From Butyrivibrio sp. (lineage in GTDB: Bacteria > Bacillota > Clostridia > Lachnospirales > Lachnospiraceae), in the NCBI GenBank assembly GCA_017470505.1, contig JAFUYO010000020.1, positions 1 to 64,000 of the forward strand: a stretch of DNA of 64,000 nt, read 5' to 3'. Shown piece after piece: positions 40,806 to 50,030 of this stretch. Made by a program: the position numbers and the translations under genes. The notes under the pieces were generated by a model. It did no database searches, was not told the DNA's origin, and saw only the letters and a program-made list of their open reading frames with translations. Position 1 is the stretch's first letter; each line of letters opens with the position of its first letter.

Positions 40806-42491
40806 TTACCTTGTACCTTTCCTTTTTCTGCATATTTCAAGCGCCAGAGCTGCGACAAGAAGCACTGCAGTGACAGCGCTGATAACGTATGCTGTTTTCT
40901 GGACTGTCGTCTTTTTGTAAGTTACGAGAAGATGTCCGAAATCGCTCCTTCCCTCAGGCATGAAAACCCTGACATATCCGTTGTCGTCATAGGCTTCCCC
41001 TACCTTTAGCTCCTCTGTTGGTTTCAGGTCGTCGTCCACCAGATAAGCCCTGTATCCGTAGTAGTAGACATAGGGTACATCATAGTACTCTTTTGAAAGA
41101 TCTGCCCACACCTCATAGTATTTGGCATTTTCGTGCTTAAATCCATCAGCACCGGCGCCATCGGAAGCCCTGGAGTAATTCGGCTCAGTACACGCGCTCG
41201 GCTCACATTCAACAGGGAGCCACTCCGCGCCGGAAACCTCGTACTCCTCCATGTAGTCCTGCGGATTCAGGACTCTCTGAGGGTATGATGAGAGGTCATA
41301 AAAATCGGCCTTGTTGTCAAACCTTGTCAGGAGAATGAAAAACGCTGAAATAAAAAGCGAAGCGATGACATATTCTCTTTTCTTTTCAATGACGGGAAGC
41401 GTCAGTTTCCCGATGACCATCACGATAAAAATTATCATAAGGTTGGTCAGCACATAAACAAACCTCTCCGTGTACTGGAAAAAGCTCAGCGCCTGACCCA
41501 CAGGCCCCAGCCAGATAGTCCTGGAACAGGTTATGTACATCATAAGGACATCTATTATGAATATGGTAACCACAGGGCGGTCTGCCTTCTTTTTCTTTAT
41601 ACAGAACACAGCATAGGCAGCTGCTGAGATGATAAAAAGGACATAGAGTATGATCCCGACATCATTGGTAAACAGCCTGTAAAAGCCCATAATGTGATCA
41701 GCAAGATTATATGAATTATCATAGACGGCTATGAATTTTATGTGGATAGCCTGTTCCATCGCAGGAAGCCAGTAAGCTGTTGTAAAAGCCATGGCAACGA
41801 GGCTGACAGCAAAGAGCTTTCCGAGTATCCTGACATTTTTCACGACAACATCAATGTGTGCTATCACGATGAGGAAGAGCGAGAACATCAGCGTCATAAA
41901 TATCAGGTGATGTGATAAAATAACCAGCGTTATCCCGATTGCGTAATCAATATAGCCCCTCTTTTTATCCTCAAGTGCTTCCAGAAGACCGACTATTGCA
42001 AGAGGCGCAAAGAGGTATGCATTTAAGTGAGGAAGCCCCGAGCCGCCCACAAAATTGTCAAAATTGATTCTGCTGCCTATAAACAATACTTCCCCGAAGA
42101 GTGCTGCAAGCCTGTTGCCTGTAAGCCTCCGGTAGCAGGTATATCCGATGAGTGCTCCTGCGACGATATAGACAAACTCAAATATCTTGATTGCAAGGGC
42201 AGGCCTGACCCCCAAAACGATCAGAATCGCCGCCGGGTAGATGAAGATATCCGGATAAAAAAATCCCACTCCGTAGCCATACAGCTTCATGTGCATAGGC
42301 CGCAGTTTTGCGGGAAAAATACCCTCTTTGAGAGAGTCCGCCAGTGTCCCTATCCTGGCATAGTGAAAGGGGATCTCCGCCCCCGCAGGGTAGTCTCTCC
42401 CCATAAACGGTATCCAGAACAGCAGTATACTCAGAAATATCAGCACATAGATCGCTATATCGATTCTGTCAAACTTTTTTTCTCTTTTCAC
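40806..42491 (-). CDS. PTPS-related polytopic membrane protein (GT-C-like)
   Basis: A 561-residue integral membrane protein with about 12 helices. Its core, with AGAEIPFHYARIGTLADSL and GYGVGFFYPDIFIYPAAIL, matches the 6-pyruvoyl-tetrahydropterin-synthase-related membrane family, which has a GT-C-like layout. It is a paralogue of the larger protein at 59735-62113 (RFHYYRIYNIAQGL, GYELGLFYPDFFLYFPAF). The extracytoplasmic C-terminal part holds about 150 residues before a last helix and a basic tail. GTG at 42491 with AGAGGG upstream is preferred to GTG at 42512. Likely a polyprenyl-sugar-dependent glycosyltransferase, not proven. Confidence 0.72.
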   Translation of the reverse strand: MKREKKFDRIDIAIYVLIFLSILLFWIPFMGRDYPAGAEIPFHYARIGTLADSLKEGIFPAKLRPMHMKLYGYGVGFFYPDIFIYPAAILIVLGVRPALAIKIFEFVYIVAGALIGYTCYRRLTGNRLAALFGEVLFIGSRINFDNFVGGSGLPHLNAYLFAPLAIVGLLEALEDKKRGYIDYAIGITLVILSHHLIFMTLMFSLFLIVIAHIDVVVKNVRILGKLFAVSLVAMAFTTAYWLPAMEQAIHIKFIAVYDNSYNLADHIMGFYRLFTNDVGIILYVLFIISAAAYAVFCIKKKKADRPVVTIFIIDVLMMYITCSRTIWLGPVGQALSFFQYTERFVYVLTNLMIIFIVMVIGKLTLPVIEKKREYVIASLFISAFFILLTRFDNKADFYDLSSYPQRVLNPQDYMEEYEVSGAEWLPVECEPSACTEPNYSRASDGAGADGFKHENAKYYEVWADLSKEYYDVPYVYYYGYRAYLVDDDLKPTEELKVGEAYDDNGYVRVFMPEGRSDFGHLLVTYKKTTVQKTAYVISAVTAVLLVAALALEICRKRKGTR

Positions 42492-42554
42492 TCTTATACC
42501 CTCTTTTATCACAGATACACTCAGGCGCTGTAAACAAATAACTTAAATATTAAT

Positions 42555-42588
42555 GCTGCGTAAGCCCCCGGCAATGCCCGGTCGCAGC
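42555..42588 (-). terminator. Weak stem-loop after the MBOAT gene
   Basis: GCTGCG (42555-42560) pairs with CGCAGC (42583-42588), with inner CCCCGG/CCGGG possibilities. On the minus strand it is followed by ATTAATATTTAAG, not a true U-tract. It may cause partial termination or protect the mRNA between the MBOAT and PTPS-related genes. Confidence 0.35.
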
Positions 42589-42592
42589 TTCC

Positions 42593-44140
42593 TCAGAAAT
42601 TCATGTACAAAAAGGTGCTGACACCGGCAAAGCTCAGAATGCTCCACACCAAAAGAATTGCTGTAAGGAGCGTAGTCTTTACTCCAAGTCGGCAGTTTTT
42701 GGAAAAATCTGCGGCACTCGGAAAAAAGAATACTATGGCTGCGGCTGCAATAACAAACAGCCAGAGGCAGATATCCCATGCGAAATTAAATCTCATTATG
42801 GGCGTCACCTTTATAACATACCATATCTCATCAAGCTGAAAAACAGATGACAGCTGCGTTGTTATTGGCTTTTTGCCGCCTTCTATGACTCTCATAAATA
42901 GTGAAAACGCTTCTTTAACTGTCCTTGCCCTGAAAAATACCCAGGCCGCCGTCACTAAGATAAACGTAAATATCACTTTTACGCCGCTACTTATTCCGGA
43001 GATCAGTACCTTATGCGGCGCCCTGTCCGCGACTGTCATCTCCCCTGACACTTCTTTTTCCGAAGTCCCTGTTTTCATGGCAGAGTCTCTGTGCATGGAC
43101 ATGGCAGCCTTCGTTATCACGTACAATCCCCCGTGTATGGCTCCCCAGATAACAAATGTTATCCCGTTTCCGTGCCACAGGCCGCTTAAGAGAAAGACTG
43201 CCATATAATTCAGGTACATCCTCATCCTGCCCCTGCGGTTGCCGCCAAGGGGAATGTAAACATATTTAGTGAAAAAGCGCGTAAGTGTTATGTGCCACCT
43301 CTTCCAGAAGTCCACTATGCTCACAGCCTTGTAGGGGGAGTTGAAATTCATGGGAAGGTCAAAGCCCATCATCATAGAGATCCCCATCGCCGCGTCGCAA
43401 TAGCCGCTGAAGTCGAAGTATAGCTGGAATGAGTAAAATACAGCGACAAGCACAGCCTCAAGGCTCCCTAAAGAGATGATATTATCAAAGCCGTAATCCA
43501 CAGCCTTTCCGAAGGTGTCAGCCAGGATAACCTTCTTAAAGAGCCCCATCGAGAAAAGAAGAAGTCCTCTCAATAAGTTTTCAAAGGACAGCTTGTCTTT
43601 AAGCGCTCTCTCGAGCTTTTCCCCAAATTCATCAAAGCCCATAAGCGGCCCCTGAAGGAGTTTTGGAAAAAACAGTATGTATGACAGGTAGTCGGCAAGG
43701 CCCGGAAACCTGGCATCCCCTCTGTATATGTCAACAAGCAGTGATATCTGGTTAAAGGTATAAAAGCTGACCGCCACCGGAAAAAAAGAGCCCGAAAACT
43801 TAAAAAACAGGAGGGATCCGATATTTATGAAAAGGCCTGCGGCAAACAGCAGCTTTTGCCTTGAGCTTTTTGCCCCGGCTGTCCCCCCGCTACCGGAGCC
43901 TGTATTTCCTGCACTGGAAATAAGATAAGTCATTATCCTGCCCAGTGCGATGCTCACAATAAGGACAAGTGTGTTTCTAAGCCCAAAGGGCACATAAAAA
44001 ACAAATGAGCCTGCAGCTATTATCCACCTGCACGCGTCCCTGAGCCCTATGCTATTATATGAAGCCTTTCTCACCACGAAATACAGGATCAGAAAGACCG
44101 GCAAAAATACAAGAACAAATATATAAGAATTAAACAGCAT
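42593..44140 (-). CDS. MBOAT-family O-acyltransferase
   Basis: A 515-residue membrane-bound O-acyltransferase of the AlgI/DltB/PatA type. It opens MLFNSYIFVLVFLPVFLIL, has DFWKRWHITLTRFFTKYVYIP, and the active-site histidine segment GLWHGNGITFVIWGAIHGG. It ends with the family-typical FLYMNF. Such proteins pass acetyl or other acyl groups through the membrane to an outside SGNH partner, and one lies two genes downstream. ATG 44140. Probable role: O-acetylation of the surface polysaccharide or peptidoglycan, with acceptor unknown. Confidence 0.92.
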   Translation of the reverse strand: MLFNSYIFVLVFLPVFLILYFVVRKASYNSIGLRDACRWIIAAGSFVFYVPFGLRNTLVLIVSIALGRIMTYLISSAGNTGSGSGGTAGAKSSRQKLLFAAGLFINIGSLLFFKFSGSFFPVAVSFYTFNQISLLVDIYRGDARFPGLADYLSYILFFPKLLQGPLMGFDEFGEKLERALKDKLSFENLLRGLLLFSMGLFKKVILADTFGKAVDYGFDNIISLGSLEAVLVAVFYSFQLYFDFSGYCDAAMGISMMMGFDLPMNFNSPYKAVSIVDFWKRWHITLTRFFTKYVYIPLGGNRRGRMRMYLNYMAVFLLSGLWHGNGITFVIWGAIHGGLYVITKAAMSMHRDSAMKTGTSEKEVSGEMTVADRAPHKVLISGISSGVKVIFTFILVTAAWVFFRARTVKEAFSLFMRVIEGGKKPITTQLSSVFQLDEIWYVIKVTPIMRFNFAWDICLWLFVIAAAAIVFFFPSAADFSKNCRLGVKTTLLTAILLVWSILSFAGVSTFLYMNF

Positions 44141-44151
44141 AAATAATCAGC

Positions 44152-44940
44152 TTACCCCTCTTCAATGACCACCGGGTCGGCATAGATCAGATATCCATCA
44201 ACACTCTCAATTACCTTAAGTCCGTAATTTACAAGGTCTTCATCCACTTTTCTGTCATCTTTAAGAACGATGTAGCTGCAACCTGTGCGTCTCGTCGCAT
44301 CAAGGAGTTCTTTGGCGTTTATGACCTCAGGCTTTTCCATGACCTCGTAGACCTCATTGTAGTAATCCCACTGCGTCGCCAGCATCTCGCGGCCATAGGG
44401 CATGAGTATATCAGTGTCATACTGCCTGACAAAGTGGACCAGCTCCGACGGAAACGCCGCTCTCACCCTCGGCTCGTTTTTTTCCGGAGAAATTATGTCG
44501 CATATATCGATGACATTCTGAGGTATGTGATAAAAGTTCTCCGCAACAGACATGTACTGATTCAGATAGACCAGGGAACCGCAAAGAGCTGCTGCAGCCA
44601 AAACAACTACAAGTGCCATCCTCTGCTTCATGCGGCTTGCAAACCTGAAAATGAGACTGCACGCGGCGTAGCCCTCGATGATATACATGGGTATCAGCCA
44701 GAGGATCCGGTAGTAGGTATCGCTCCCCTCATCGAAGGCCGCAACATAGACGATCTTGGTGACAGGCACAAGGAACCCGGCCAGGACAACAAGTGGCAGT
44801 ACCCCAAGTATCAGCTTTTTCCTGATGTCCTTCTCGGTGACCGTCAGGTAGATAGCAGAAGCTATGAGCAAAATTATCTGCGCGGGGTTTCCGAAAAAGA
44901 GCTTCATCGAAACCCAGCACTCCATAAATATTCCGTACAT
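44152..44940 (-). CDS. Hypothetical membrane protein, possibly completing DUF6077
   Basis: A 262-residue protein with about four membrane helices in its first 150 residues and a soluble C-terminal domain of about 110. No family is recognised with certainty. The YYRILWLIPMYIIEGYAA segment suggests it could correspond to the C-terminal half of longer DUF6077-type proteins, in which case this and the preceding gene are halves of one ancestral gene. ATG 44940 has GGAGCC 6 bases upstream and lies 13 bases after the DUF6077 stop, so it is probably expressed as a separate polypeptide. Confidence 0.6.
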   Translation of the reverse strand: MYGIFMECWVSMKLFFGNPAQIILLIASAIYLTVTEKDIRKKLILGVLPLVVLAGFLVPVTKIVYVAAFDEGSDTYYRILWLIPMYIIEGYAACSLIFRFASRMKQRMALVVVLAAAALCGSLVYLNQYMSVAENFYHIPQNVIDICDIISPEKNEPRVRAAFPSELVHFVRQYDTDILMPYGREMLATQWDYYNEVYEVMEKPEVINAKELLDATRRTGCSYIVLKDDRKVDEDLVNYGLKVIESVDGYLIYADPVVIEEG

Positions 44941-44953
44941 ACAGGCTCCATTC

Positions 44954-46153
44954 TCATCTAAAGAACAAAGAAAAATACGTTGCAAGATACAGCAAATTGG
45001 GGATCACGCACAAAAATGCCCCGAGGAGCACAGTCCATCTCCTCGACAGCACAAGTAAAAGGAGCGACAATAAAGCTATGAGGCCGCTTCCGAAGATAAC
45101 TCCCATCGAGCTGCACACACCCGAGAACATATTGACAAGTGAGAGCATTATCCAGGGGCACGCCAAGAGGCGCCTTTCAGAGATTGCGTCGTACCTTGCG
45201 TAGCCGCTCCCCTCTCCGGGATAGTCTCTTCTCGCCTTTATATCCTCCATCATCCAGAGGAAGATCCAGAATATCATTGGAAAAACGATGTTTGCAACAA
45301 GCGCCTTCCCCTGCCAGGTCCTCATCAGAAAGAAGGTGGCCGGAGTGTATATCGAGACATTGCCAAACATCAGAAGAACTGATACTACTACCATAAATAC
45401 CGGAATGACCTGCTGCCTGCTCCTGAACAGTATCCTTGCGATCTCACTGTACAATAGGTACACAAAAGGTATGACAAAGAGGGGGATCACCGAGTGCGAG
45501 AGGATCGTCGCATGGATACCCGACTGCCTTGCAACAAAGGCGATCCACATCGTTATAACCGCAAGGGCGTGCCTGATATCCAGCGATGTCGACGAGCCCG
45601 TGTAGGGAAGGATCGTGTTCATCACATCTGCCTGCTGGGCAAGAAGCGATTCAACAACATAGTACGCATCATCGCCGTCAAAGCTTGACATCACAACGCT
45701 CATCACCATCTGGAATATCAGAAGTGCGAAGAATATCCCCCAGTACACCTTGCTCTCAAACGTGTAATCCGTTTTGAAGAGCTTTGGGTCAGAGCGGGGG
45801 TTTAAGAAGTCCCTGATATCCGGGTGCGCTTCTCCCGGGAAAAGAGTCAGGCAGCTTAAGCTCCTCTTTTTAAGAAGATATATGCTCCTTGCTATTCCTA
45901 AGGCTCCCAAAAAAAGCGACACAATCGTAAAGCTCACCGTGCAGCAGGTGAAAGCGCTGTAGGTCACATTCAGCATGCAGGCAATCGATATGACTTCAAA
46001 CACCGCCATGTACGACAAAAAGCCAAGAATATAGGTTATTCCGATTGTCCTTCTGTGCCTCGGCAATATGAAGTTAAACAAGAGCCCGATGCAAAAGGGT
46101 ACGACAAGGACCCACAGCACGAGGGCAGGAAACGCAATCAAAAGTTTAAACAA
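44954..46153 (-). CDS. DUF6077-like polytopic membrane protein
   Basis: A 399-residue integral membrane protein with about 10 helices. The loop SSFDGDDAYYVVESLLAQQ (about 174-192) looks like the acidic first-loop motif of GT-C enzymes and is characteristic of DUF6077 as I remember it. It ends abruptly after LLYLATYFSLFFR. The start is TTG at 46153, with GGAG 9 bases upstream and 6 bases after the udk stop. The protein may be a glycosyltransferase or polymerase subunit. See the following gene for a possible second half. Confidence 0.6.
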   Translation of the reverse strand: MFKLLIAFPALVLWVLVVPFCIGLLFNFILPRHRRTIGITYILGFLSYMAVFEVISIACMLNVTYSAFTCCTVSFTIVSLFLGALGIARSIYLLKKRSLSCLTLFPGEAHPDIRDFLNPRSDPKLFKTDYTFESKVYWGIFFALLIFQMVMSVVMSSFDGDDAYYVVESLLAQQADVMNTILPYTGSSTSLDIRHALAVITMWIAFVARQSGIHATILSHSVIPLFVIPFVYLLYSEIARILFRSRQQVIPVFMVVVSVLLMFGNVSIYTPATFFLMRTWQGKALVANIVFPMIFWIFLWMMEDIKARRDYPGEGSGYARYDAISERRLLACPWIMLSLVNMFSGVCSSMGVIFGSGLIALLSLLLLVLSRRWTVLLGAFLCVIPNLLYLATYFSLFFR

Positions 46154-46159
46154 TTATTT

Positions 46160-46780
46160 TCACTCCGCCATCATAAGCTTTAAATGTTCCGTCAGGATAT
46201 TAATGCCCGTCAGATTCTCACCGCCTCTGGGTATGATGAGATCGGCGTACTTCTTGCTGGGCTCAACAAACTGCTCGTGCATGGGCTTTACGGTGTCTCT
46301 GTACTGGGTGAGGATCGATTCGATGCTCCTCGCCCTCTCGAGCATATCTCTCTGTATCCTTCGCATGAGGCGCTCATCCGCGTCAGTGTCCACAAACACC
46401 TTGATGTCCATGAGGTCGCGGAGCTCTTTGCTCTCAAGTATGAGTATTCCCTCAAGAATAATTACGTTTTTGGGAACGACATGGATCGTGGCATCCGACC
46501 TGTTGTGTATAGTGTAGTCGTAAACAGGCATATCTATAGGCTCAAGATTCTTGAGTCTCTTTACATCCCTGATCATGAGGTCTGTATCAAAAGATGCCGG
46601 ATGGTCATAGTTGAGTCTGCTCCTGTCCTCATAAGTCAGATCGTCGTGAGCCTTGTAATAGGAGTCGTGGTTGATGACAGCAATATCATCGCCAAACATC
46701 TCCTTTATCTTTCTCACGATAGTAGTTTTCCCGGATGCAGTTCCTCCTGCGATGCCTACTATACAAACCTTGTCCTTCAT
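46160..46780 (-). CDS. udk: Uridine kinase
   Basis: Cytosolic pyrimidine-salvage kinase making UMP and CMP from the nucleosides, 206 residues, the usual size. The P-loop is GIAGGTASGKTT (about 7-18). DHPASFDTDLM, PVYDYTIHNRS and EGILIL are family landmarks. ATG 46780 follows GGGGGGAAG. It lies between the FAD mutase-like gene and membrane-protein genes of the envelope cluster. UMP salvage feeds UDP-sugar pools, which may explain the location, but it could also be a chance neighbour. Confidence 0.95.
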   Translation of the reverse strand: MKDKVCIVGIAGGTASGKTTIVRKIKEMFGDDIAVINHDSYYKAHDDLTYEDRSRLNYDHPASFDTDLMIRDVKRLKNLEPIDMPVYDYTIHNRSDATIHVVPKNVIILEGILILESKELRDLMDIKVFVDTDADERLMRRIQRDMLERARSIESILTQYRDTVKPMHEQFVEPSKKYADLIIPRGGENLTGINILTEHLKLMMAE

Positions 46781-46802
46781 AGCGCTTCCCCCCAAAAGAA
46801 TT

Positions 46803-46830
46803 GCCCTGAGAGAGATGAACTTCTCAGGGC
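46803..46830 (-). terminator. Stem-loop between FAD enzyme and udk genes
   Basis: GCCCTGAGA (46803-46811) pairs with TCTCAGGGC (46822-46830), a perfect 9-bp stem. On the minus strand it is followed by AATTCTTTT, a moderate U-run, so it is probably a partial terminator within the operon. Confidence 0.6.
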
Positions 46831-46852
46831 ATGAACATGCATTACCAAAATA

Positions 46853-48442
46853 TCAGTCAACCTCTACTTCTTCCTCATCCCCGGCGCCCTTGCCCTCATC
46901 GGACTCGTGGTATTCCTTCTCGGTGTTGACGTTCCATATGTTGCTCCTGTCAGTTGCACCGCTCAAAATGTTCTTAACCGTCTCAAAGGAAGTACACATG
47001 GAGTGGTCGATGTTGTTGTATCTGTGCTGGCCGTTTCTGCCCACACAGTAGAGATTGTCTATGGTGTTGAGGTACTTGATAAGCTTGTCCATCTCCTCAT
47101 AGGTGTCAAAGTATGCAGGATAAGCCTTCTTAACCCTCTCCATGTGGTAGTCGATGACTTCGGACGGACTGCTGATGAGGTTTAGTGTGACCATCTCAGC
47201 AATGGCCATTTTGGCGAACTCATCCTCTGTCATGTTCCACATCTGATCGCCCTCAAAGCAGAAATACTCAAGGCCTACCCACACCGTGTGCTCAAGGTCC
47301 TTCACAAGATAGGGAGACCAGTTGTTGTAAATCTGGAAGCGCCCCATCTTGACCGTCCTGTCCTGAACATAAACCCAGTTGTCCGGGACAATATTGCCAA
47401 TTGTCTTTATGTTGGTCCTGTTCACAAGGTTGAGCTTCGGAACAAGAACGCCCAGTGTCATGTAATCGCGGTAGGGGAGTCCTGCCGCAATCCTGGCCGG
47501 CTCTTCCGGGACATCGTTCATCCCTGCCACAAGGTCCTTGACAGGCATCGAGCTGATGACAACATCGCCGTCCATATCTATTCTCTTCCCGTCCTGCTCA
47601 TAGGTGACTCCAAGGATGTGATTGCCATCCTTGCGGATCCCTACTACCTTCGCGTTCATGATGATGGTTCCGCCGAGCTTACCTATCTCCTCAGCGGTCA
47701 CATCCCAGAGCTGACCGGGGCCGAGCTTGGGATAGCTGAACTCCTCGATGAGGGAGGTCTCGACCTTGCCGCCTGTCTTTCCGAACATCTTGCGGAGAGC
47801 GTTCTTAAGGACTGCCATGATCGACACGCCCTTTACGCGCTGTGCTCCCCAGGAGGGGTCGATCTCCGACGGGTGCCTGCCCCAGAGATTCTCCGTGTAG
47901 TACTCAAAGAACATGGAGTACAGCTTCCTGCCAAATCTGTTGACATAGAAATCCTCGAGAGATCTCTCTTTTCTCTTGAAGATCATGGCATTCAGATACG
48001 AAAAACCGCAGGCTATGGTCTTTAAAAGTCCCATGTTCTTAAAGGTCTCAAACTTTAGGGATATCGGGTAGTCATAGAATTTCCTGTCGAAAAAGATCCT
48101 GGACACCCTGTTGCGCCTTAGCATGACCCTGTCAGTCTTCTCAGGGTCCGGTCCTCCCTTTTTCATCTTCATATGTCTCTTTAAAACTATATCGTCATAA
48201 GTGGGCGCGCCCTGCTGAGGAAGCATATTCTCCCACCACTCGTTGACCTCAGGCACCTTGGAGAAAAATCTGTGTCCTCCCATATCCATCCTGTTGCCCT
48301 TGTAATCAACAGTTCTGGATATTCCGCCAAATTTATCTGTCTCTTCGAAGACAACAACCTCGTAGTCTCCTGACTTTTTCAGAAGTTCATACGCCGCCGT
48401 GAGTCCCGCAGGCCCTGCTCCGATGATCAGTGCTTTTTTCAT
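46853..48442 (-). CDS. FAD-dependent oxidoreductase related to UDP-galactopyranose mutase
   Basis: A 529-residue cytosolic flavoprotein. The FAD-binding fold opens [20 protein letters not shown], followed by [13 protein letters not shown] and [13 protein letters not shown], a pattern shared by UDP-galactopyranose mutases and phytoene-desaturase-like enzymes. It is longer than Glf (about 370 residues), and [19 protein letters not shown] is typical of this longer NAD(P)/FAD group found in glycan clusters. The last 20 residues are acidic. ATG 48442 follows GAGGGAAAC. The promoter at 48473-48501 makes it the first gene of its operon. Its exact sugar substrate is unknown. Confidence 0.82.
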   Translation of the reverse strand: MKKALIIGAGPAGLTAAYELLKKSGDYEVVVFEETDKFGGISRTVDYKGNRMDMGGHRFFSKVPEVNEWWENMLPQQGAPTYDDIVLKRHMKMKKGGPDPEKTDRVMLRRNRVSRIFFDRKFYDYPISLKFETFKNMGLLKTIACGFSYLNAMIFKRKERSLEDFYVNRFGRKLYSMFFEYYTENLWGRHPSEIDPSWGAQRVKGVSIMAVLKNALRKMFGKTGGKVETSLIEEFSYPKLGPGQLWDVTAEEIGKLGGTIIMNAKVVGIRKDGNHILGVTYEQDGKRIDMDGDVVISSMPVKDLVAGMNDVPEEPARIAAGLPYRDYMTLGVLVPKLNLVNRTNIKTIGNIVPDNWVYVQDRTVKMGRFQIYNNWSPYLVKDLEHTVWVGLEYFCFEGDQMWNMTEDEFAKMAIAEMVTLNLISSPSEVIDYHMERVKKAYPAYFDTYEEMDKLIKYLNTIDNLYCVGRNGQHRYNNIDHSMCTSFETVKNILSGATDRSNIWNVNTEKEYHESDEGKGAGDEEEVEVD

Positions 48443-48472
48443 ACTGTTTCCCTCTCTAATCATAATAAATAA

Positions 48473-48501
48473 AGTATAAACCACCGCAGTTTTTTCTTCA
48501 A
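48473..48501 (-). promoter_or_regulatory. Promoter of the FAD enzyme-udk-MBOAT operon
   Basis: On the minus strand, TTGAAG (48496-48501), a 17-base spacer and TATACT (48473-48478), 31 bases before the ATG at 48442. Both boxes are close to consensus. The rest of the 48443-48746 gap is A+T rich and holds a direct repeat of TTCTTAAGA near 48600. Confidence 0.7.
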
Positions 48502-48676
48502 CCTAAAGCGAAAGTATATTCCGCCCGATAAATATCATGATGCGATTCAGCTATTGTTTTCATCTTTATAACGTTATGTTATTATCGTTATGCAGTTTAT
48601 TTCTTAAGACTTTCTTAAGATTAGCGGCAGATTTTATTAATTTTTGGAGCAAATCATTACTTTTTTCATTTACGGG

Positions 48677-48685
48677 TGTTAGAAT
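48677..48685 (+). promoter_or_regulatory. Extended -10 promoter of the SGNH lipoprotein gene
   Basis: TGTTAGAAT: a TGn extension plus a good -10 hexamer (48680-48685), about 60 bases before the ATG. The -35 region at 17 bases spacing is poor (TTACTT). Confidence 0.5.
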
Positions 48686-48746
48686 GTATTCGTGAATCAG
48701 AGATCAAAGAAAACCACTGCTTTTAGCAATACGTGAGGAGAGATAT

Positions 48747-49994
48747 ATGAAAAAAATACACAGTCTTTTACTGGCAGGCATATCCTGCGCGGGCATCCTG
48801 CTGGGAGGATGTTCACTTTCAAATAACGACGCCAGGGAAGCGGTTGAATATATCGGTGATACGGCTTCAGAGGAGGATTCATCTGTAGATGACGCGTCGG
48901 CCAGGAACTCAATAGTGGTTGTAAACGACCTCTTTGAGCCCATACTCGAAGAGACATCTTCTTCAAAGGACTCAGACAAAGAAGAGAAAGAAGAAGAAAA
49001 AGAGGATGAGCAGAAAGAGGAAACAGAAAGCGATGTTGAGGATGCCGACAAAGTCAACATAGTCTTCTTTGGCGACAGCCAGTTTGCAAACGGGCGCGAT
49101 GACGGCTCTGACCTTCCGACACTGACCGGCAAAAGAGTTCCGAACTCTGTCATCTACAACCTGGGAATAGGCGGCACCACCGCATCGATAGAAGCCTCCA
49201 CAAATGATGTCAGCCCTTCATCCCTGACATCGACGAGCTTTCTGGGAATGACCTACTGCCTTACTGGTGCTTCTGACAGGAACAGGACGCTTGAGAGCTA
49301 TCCTGACGTACTCGAGACCATGAACAGGATCGATCCCGAGACTGTCGACTATTACGTCATAGAGTACGGCGCCAACGACTTCATCAACGGTGCAGCGCTC
49401 GATTCCACAGAAAACGTATCAAGAGCCGAGGGCGCCCACGCCTATTACAACGCTCTCTGCGCCGGCATAGATGAGCTCAGTGAGATATCGCCGGATGCGA
49501 CCTTCATCCTGCTGACTCCCTTCTACGGGATTTATACAACAGACGACGGGACTTATATAGGCGATTCCTATATCGTCAGCAACGGAGTGGGAACTCTTGC
49601 AGACTATGCGCGCAAGATGACAAACGTATCCGAGGATAAGCACACTTATCTTCTTGACTGTATGTTCATGACAAAGTGTGACCTCTACCTCGACACGGCA
49701 TCAGAGTACCTCATGGACAACCTGCACTTATCACTTACAGGCCGGCAGATCTTCTCAAGGCTCCTTGCTCACATTCTGAACTTCACGCTCAAGAATGAGC
49801 CCTACGCGTACCTTGAGACCGATTTCATCAAGATTGCCGAGTTTGATCCCGATGAGTATTACAGATACGACGAGCGCATGATGAAGGAGTACTACGCAGA
49901 GTCCTGGGAGAAGTACATAAAGGGAGTATTCCCTCTCGCCCAGCCCTCTGAGGAAGCGCTTGAAGAGTACGGTTCAGGCGAAGATGATGACTGA
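48747..49994 (+). CDS. SGNH/GDSL hydrolase lipoprotein
   Basis: A 415-residue surface lipoprotein. The signal peptide ends in the lipobox LLGGC (Cys22). An acidic Glu/Lys/Ser linker (about 70-100) precedes the catalytic domain. Block I is VFFGDSQFANG (Ser111), block III is EYGANDFINGA, and DNLHLSLTGRQ has the Asp-x-x-His pair, so the SGNH set is intact. It is probably an esterase acting on an O-acylated surface glycan. ATG 48747 follows GAGGAGAG. It is the only plus-strand gene in the glycan region, with its own promoter and a shared terminator. Confidence 0.88.
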   Translation: MKKIHSLLLAGISCAGILLGGCSLSNNDAREAVEYIGDTASEEDSSVDDASARNSIVVVNDLFEPILEETSSSKDSDKEEKEEEKEDEQKEETESDVEDADKVNIVFFGDSQFANGRDDGSDLPTLTGKRVPNSVIYNLGIGGTTASIEASTNDVSPSSLTSTSFLGMTYCLTGASDRNRTLESYPDVLETMNRIDPETVDYYVIEYGANDFINGAALDSTENVSRAEGAHAYYNALCAGIDELSEISPDATFILLTPFYGIYTTDDGTYIGDSYIVSNGVGTLADYARKMTNVSEDKHTYLLDCMFMTKCDLYLDTASEYLMDNLHLSLTGRQIFSRLLAHILNFTLKNEPYAYLETDFIKIAEFDPDEYYRYDERMMKEYYAESWEKYIKGVFPLAQPSEEALEEYGSGEDDD

Positions 49995-50000
49995 TTTTAA

Positions 50001-50030
50001 AAGGGTGACAACCACGTTGTCACCCTTCTT
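50001..50030. terminator. Bidirectional terminator between convergent genes
   Basis: AAGGGTGACAAC (50001-50012) and GTTGTCACCCTT (50016-50027) form a 12-bp perfect stem with loop CAC. It is followed by CTTTT on the plus strand and TTTTAAAA context on the minus. It ends the lipoprotein gene and overlaps the last codons and stop (TGA, 50020-50022) of the giant minus-strand gene. Confidence 0.88.

Noticed and set aside
46184-46834. Plus-strand frame opposite the uridine kinase gene
   Set aside because: The minus strand encodes an unmistakable uridine kinase; the opposite frame has no recognisable features.
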